DNA from: CAVSWN01 sp046728115
GTDB taxonomy: Bacteria > Acidobacteriota > Vicinamibacteria > Vicinamibacterales > CAVVIG01
Direction of reading: 5' to 3'
Assembly: GCA_046728115.1 (NCBI GenBank)
Contig: JBKPDW010000004.1
Span: forward strand, 1-8,079
DNA: 8,079 nt
Part shown: piece after piece, positions 5,457 to 8,079 of the stretch
How positions within the stretch are numbered: the stretch's first letter is position 1
Layout: each line of letters begins with the position of its first letter
Position numbers and translations under genes: made by a program
The notes under the pieces: generated by a model
Told to the model about the DNA's origin: nothing
The model's database searches: none
Seen by the model: only the letters and a program-made list of their open reading frames with translations

Positions 5457-6833
5457 TCAGCTGCGCGCCGCACGCTTGAGGAACGAGCCGCCGCCTGGGC
5501 GTCCCACGAATGCGCCGTTCTCGATGACGAGGCGCCCGCGCGACAGCACCGTGTCGGTCGCACCGGTGACCTGACGGCCTTCGTACGGGTTGTAATCCAC
5601 GTTCATATGAAGCGTCTTCGCGCTGAGCGTGACCGTGCGATTTGGATCGAAGACGACGATATCGGCATCGGAGCCCGGCGCGATGGTACCTTTTTTCGGA
5701 AACAAGCCGAAGATCTTCGCAGGCGCCGTCGAGGTGAGTTCCACGAATCGGTTCAGCGAGATGCGGCCTGGACGAACGCCGCCGTCGTACACGAGGCTCA
5801 TGCGCGTCTCGATTCCAGGCGCGCCGTTCGGGATCTTCGAGAAATCCTTCCGGCCGAGCTCTTTCTGCTCCTTCATGCAGAACGGGCAATGGTCAGTCGA
5901 CACGCACTGCAGATCGTTGAAAGCCAGCCCTCGCCAGAGCTGAGCCTGCTTGGCTCGATCGCGCAGCGGTGGGCTCATCACGTATTTTGCGCCGTCGAAA
6001 TCGGGCTCTTCGTAATTGTCGTACGACAGAAAGAGATACTGCGGACATGTTTCCGCGTACGCGGGCAGACCACGGTCGCGCGCTTCGGTCACCATCTCCA
6101 GCGCCTCTGCTGCGGAGAGGTGCACGATGTAGATCGGGACATCGGCGATTTCGGCCAGCGCGATCGCTCGATGCGTCGCCTCGGCCTCCGCACGGGCTGG
6201 GCGCGTCAGCGCGTGGTACCTGGGCGCCGTCTTTCCCTCCGCCAGCGCGCGCTGCACCAGCACGTCGATGACATCGCCGTTTTCAGCGTGCATGCAGATC
6301 GTGCCGCCGTTCTTCGCCGTCCGGCTCAGCGCCCTGAAAATACTCCCATCGTCGAGCATGAAGATGCCGCGATATGCCATGAACAGCTTGAATGACGTGA
6401 CGCCTTGCCGCACCAGGGCGTCCATCTCGATTTCTACCTGATCGGTGAGCTCCGTGATGATCATGTGAAAACCGTAGTCAATCACGGCCTTGCTTTCGGC
6501 CTTTTTCATCCACGTTTCCCACGCGTGGTGCAGGGTTTCACCGCGATACTGGATCGCGAAGTCGACGATGGCGGTCGTACCGCCGAAAGCGGCGGCGCGC
6601 GTGCCCGTTTCGAAATCGTCGGCCGATGTCGTGCCGCCGAACGGCATGTCGAGATGCGTATGAACGTCGATTCCGCCCGGGAGGACGTACTTGCCCGTCG
6701 CGTCGATCGTCTTGTCCGACTGCATGTCGAGCGCTGTGCCGATGAGCGCGATTTTCTCGTCCTCGACGAGCACGTCGCCCTTGTACTGATCGACCGCGGT
6801 GACAACCGTGCCGTTCTTGATCAGGGTTCGCAT
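5457..6833 (-). CDS. hydA: Dihydropyrimidinase / D-hydantoinase
   Basis: A cyclic amidohydrolase that opens 5,6-dihydrouracil or dihydrothymine to the N-carbamoyl-beta-amino acid; homologues also act on hydantoins. It is 458 aa, a full family length. The binuclear metal site is intact: HTH (His58, His60), the carbamylated lysine in TSFKLFMAYRG (Lys149), MHAENGD (His182), IVHLSAAEAL (His238) and STDHCPFC (Asp314). Substrate-loop residues are also typical: Tyr154 in MAYRG, Ser287 in MSPPLR and Asn336 in IPNGAPGIE. STDHCPF and IPNGAPGIE argue for dihydropyrimidinase over allantoinase. Start ATG 6833 begins MRTLIKNGTVV, the usual N terminus, and has no Shine-Dalgarno but a TATAAT 9 nt upstream. 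It is the first gene of the catabolic run, followed by its paralogue allB after 59 nt. With preA at the far end it supplies step two of reductive pyrimidine breakdown; the exact substrate is inferred. Confidence 0.93.
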   Translation of the reverse strand: MRTLIKNGTVVTAVDQYKGDVLVEDEKIALIGTALDMQSDKTIDATGKYVLPGGIDVHTHLDMPFGGTTSADDFETGTRAAAFGGTTAIVDFAIQYRGETLHHAWETWMKKAESKAVIDYGFHMIITELTDQVEIEMDALVRQGVTSFKLFMAYRGIFMLDDGSIFRALSRTAKNGGTICMHAENGDVIDVLVQRALAEGKTAPRYHALTRPARAEAEATHRAIALAEIADVPIYIVHLSAAEALEMVTEARDRGLPAYAETCPQYLFLSYDNYEEPDFDGAKYVMSPPLRDRAKQAQLWRGLAFNDLQCVSTDHCPFCMKEQKELGRKDFSKIPNGAPGIETRMSLVYDGGVRPGRISLNRFVELTSTAPAKIFGLFPKKGTIAPGSDADIVVFDPNRTVTLSAKTLHMNVDYNPYEGRQVTGATDTVLSRGRLVIENGAFVGRPGGGSFLKRAARS

Positions 6834-6842
6834 AGAGCGCCC

Positions 6843-6870
6843 ATTATAGGGGGGAGATTTACGACAACAA
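6843..6870 (-). promoter_or_regulatory. Candidate promoter of the hydA-to-preA operon, leaderless or nearly so
   Basis: The minus strand reads TATAAT at 6848-6843, a perfect -10 box, 9 nt before the hydA ATG. TTGTTG at 6870-6865 is a weak -35 (the TTG matches) at a 16-nt spacing, and it lies inside the last codons of the glycosyltransferase gene. A start about 7 nt after the -10 would leave a leader of 0-3 nt, which fits the absence of a Shine-Dalgarno before hydA. This is sequence inference only. Confidence 0.45.
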
Positions 6871-8079
6871 CACCGGCTTGGCTTCGCGGGCCCAGCCTTC
6901 GTCCCATGTCGGCTTCGATGACTTGCGCGCGCCGGCTCGAAGACGATCGAGCAGCGTCTGATCGCGCGGGAACGTCTCGAACAAATCGAAGAGCACATCG
7001 GCGAGTTGGACCGCCGTCGAGAACAGCAGCCCGTTGTCGGCGTGCCGCACGCGCTCAGCGAGACAGGCGCCATAGTCGAGTGCGCAAACGGGGACCCCGG
7101 CACCGAATAGGTCAGCGACCTTCATCGGAATGTCCAGGCCCGACGAGGATCGGTGCAGGCAGAGTCCCAGGTCGGCACAGCCGACGACACGGGGGTAGTC
7201 TTCGGGTTCGAGCCAGCGCGCCCGGAGCTGGATCCGTCGAGCCGCAAGCCCGGCGAACCGGCGCTCGAATTCCGCGCGCCGGGATCCATCGCCGGTAACA
7301 AGGATCACGAGATCCGCAAACCGACGCCCCGGCGAAGCCGCCTCCCACCCTCGAATGCGATCCTCCAACCGCGGCAGCGCGTCGATGATGAGGTCGAAGT
7401 CCTCGTCCTCGGTCCAGCTGGTCGGGCACACGATGAACCCGGCACCGCTGCCATGCACGCCGAGACGCGTAAATAACGCTTGTCGGAATCGCTCGCGCTC
7501 GGCGCGTTCCATCGGCACGAAGCTCGCCGCCGGACGGTCGTAGAGCACCCGCGCCTGCCGCACGCCAAATCGGCTCTCGAGAAATGCCGCCAGTCCCCGC
7601 GAGACCGTGAGATTCGCGTCGACGCGTCGGGCGTCGCGCCGCTCGAACCATCGCGCCAGCCGCACCGCGGGGTGCCACTGGCCCAGCCGCACCCGAAGCA
7701 GTGTGTAGCCGAGGTTGTGCCAGTCGATCACGAACCGGACACCTTGCCGTCGAAGCGCCATCCACGTGACGACAAGCGTTGGAAACGCTGGAGGGTTTTG
7801 CACGAGGACGAGCTGCGGCCGCTGAAGCTTGCGCAGCGTGCCCCACAGCCGGATGCTCAACCGCAGCGCGTCGAACAAACCGGCAACGGCGTACGTCGAT
7901 CCGGTGAAACCGCCGCGCAGCCGCAGCGTCGCGGGATTGAGGCGGTGAATGTTGATGCGCGGCTCGGCAGTGATCGCCTTGGGCAGCAGCGTGCCCTCGA
8001 AACCGACGAGGTCGACGTCGACGCCGCTCGCCGCCAGCGCGCGCGCATGATACAGCATGCGGGCAGAGCGTCCTAAATC
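6859..8079 (-). CDS. ALG1-like glycosyltransferase (GT33-type), 5' end outside window
   Basis: A GT-B fold glycosyltransferase resembling eukaryotic ALG1, the enzyme that adds the first mannose to lipid-linked chitobiose; the bacterial acceptor and sugar are unknown. The frame is open from the window edge, giving 406 residues. It begins DLGRSARMLYHARALAASG, matching the GD-x-GRSPRMQYH start of the family, so the true start probably lies a few codons outside and the ATG at 8058 is internal. Counting from the window edge, other matches are LVLVQNPPAFPTL (about 91-103), IDWHNLGYTLL (118-128), the sugar-nucleotide-binding region ADLGLCLHRSSSGLDIPMK (about 302-320) with VADLFGAGVPVCALDYG, and DNGLLF (348-353). 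The stop TAA at 6861-6859 is 25 nt before hydA. It has no pathway link to its downstream neighbours, and a promoter candidate separates them. Envelope or exopolysaccharide glycan assembly at the inner membrane is a guess. Confidence 0.88.
   Translation of the reverse strand, partial: DLGRSARMLYHARALAASGVDVDLVGFEGTLLPKAITAEPRINIHRLNPATLRLRGGFTGSTYAVAGLFDALRLSIRLWGTLRKLQRPQLVLVQNPPAFPTLVVTWMALRRQGVRFVIDWHNLGYTLLRVRLGQWHPAVRLARWFERRDARRVDANLTVSRGLAAFLESRFGVRQARVLYDRPAASFVPMERAERERFRQALFTRLGVHGSGAGFIVCPTSWTEDEDFDLIIDALPRLEDRIRGWEAASPGRRFADLVILVTGDGSRRAEFERRFAGLAARRIQLRARWLEPEDYPRVVGCADLGLCLHRSSSGLDIPMKVADLFGAGVPVCALDYGACLAERVRHADNGLLFSTAVQLADVLFDLFETFPRDQTLLDRLRAGARKSSKPTWDEGWAREAKPVLLS

Noticed and set aside
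5295..6395. 366-codon open frame on the plus strand
   Set aside because: It is antisense to allB and hydA, with no recognisable domain or ribosome binding site. Codon-structure shadow.
6834..7103. N-terminal extension of hydA by 90 codons
   Set aside because: The extension lies in a second frame inside the glycosyltransferase gene and is arginine/serine-rich. The family N terminus MRTLIKNG starts exactly at ATG 6833.

Overview
The window is a GC-rich (about 60% by eye) bacterial chromosomal segment. Every recognisable gene lies on the minus strand, so transcription runs from high to low coordinates. No RNA gene, insertion sequence, CRISPR array or replication origin was seen, and no gap between genes exceeds about 120 bases. 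I infer a soil-type Acidobacteriota-like bacterium, or another GC-rich lineage with similar habits. The grounds are a bacterial ALG1-like glycosyltransferase, a uricase route, and short palindromic or minisatellite-like repeats placed between and inside genes. No taxonomic marker is present, so this is weak.

Layout in transcription order. The 3' part of an ALG1-like (GT33-type) glycosyltransferase occupies 8079-6859. A near-consensus -10 box overlaps the gap after it and sits 9 nt before the next ATG. Then come dihydropyrimidinase/hydantoinase hydA (6833-5457), allantoinase allB (5397-3832), allantoicase alc (3835-2846, overlapping allB by 4 nt), a fused OHCU decarboxylase / 5-hydroxyisourate hydrolase uraD-uraH (2833-1970), cofactor-free urate oxidase pucL (1870-1028), and the 5' part of the dihydropyrimidine dehydrogenase catalytic subunit preA (906-1, running off the window).

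The six catabolic genes look like one operon that opens purine and pyrimidine rings to release nitrogen and carbon. On the purine side, urate oxidase makes 5-hydroxyisourate, the UraH domain hydrolyses it to OHCU, the UraD domain decarboxylates OHCU to S-allantoin, allantoinase gives allantoate, and allantoicase gives ureidoglycolate plus urea. On the pyrimidine side, PreA (with a PreT-type partner not seen here) reduces uracil or thymine, and HydA opens the dihydropyrimidine ring to an N-carbamoyl-beta-amino acid. Xanthine dehydrogenase, ureidoglycolate lyase, urease, beta-ureidopropionase and transporters are not in the window.

The enzymes are known families. The unusual signals are structural. 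One is an 18-nt-period repeat with inverted partners in the urate oxidase leader, whose promoter-proximal arms mimic the anti-Shine-Dalgarno and whose last copy is the gene's own Shine-Dalgarno. Two others are in-frame, repeat-like insertions that lengthen the allantoinase. The last is a probable leaderless or near-leaderless promoter for hydA.
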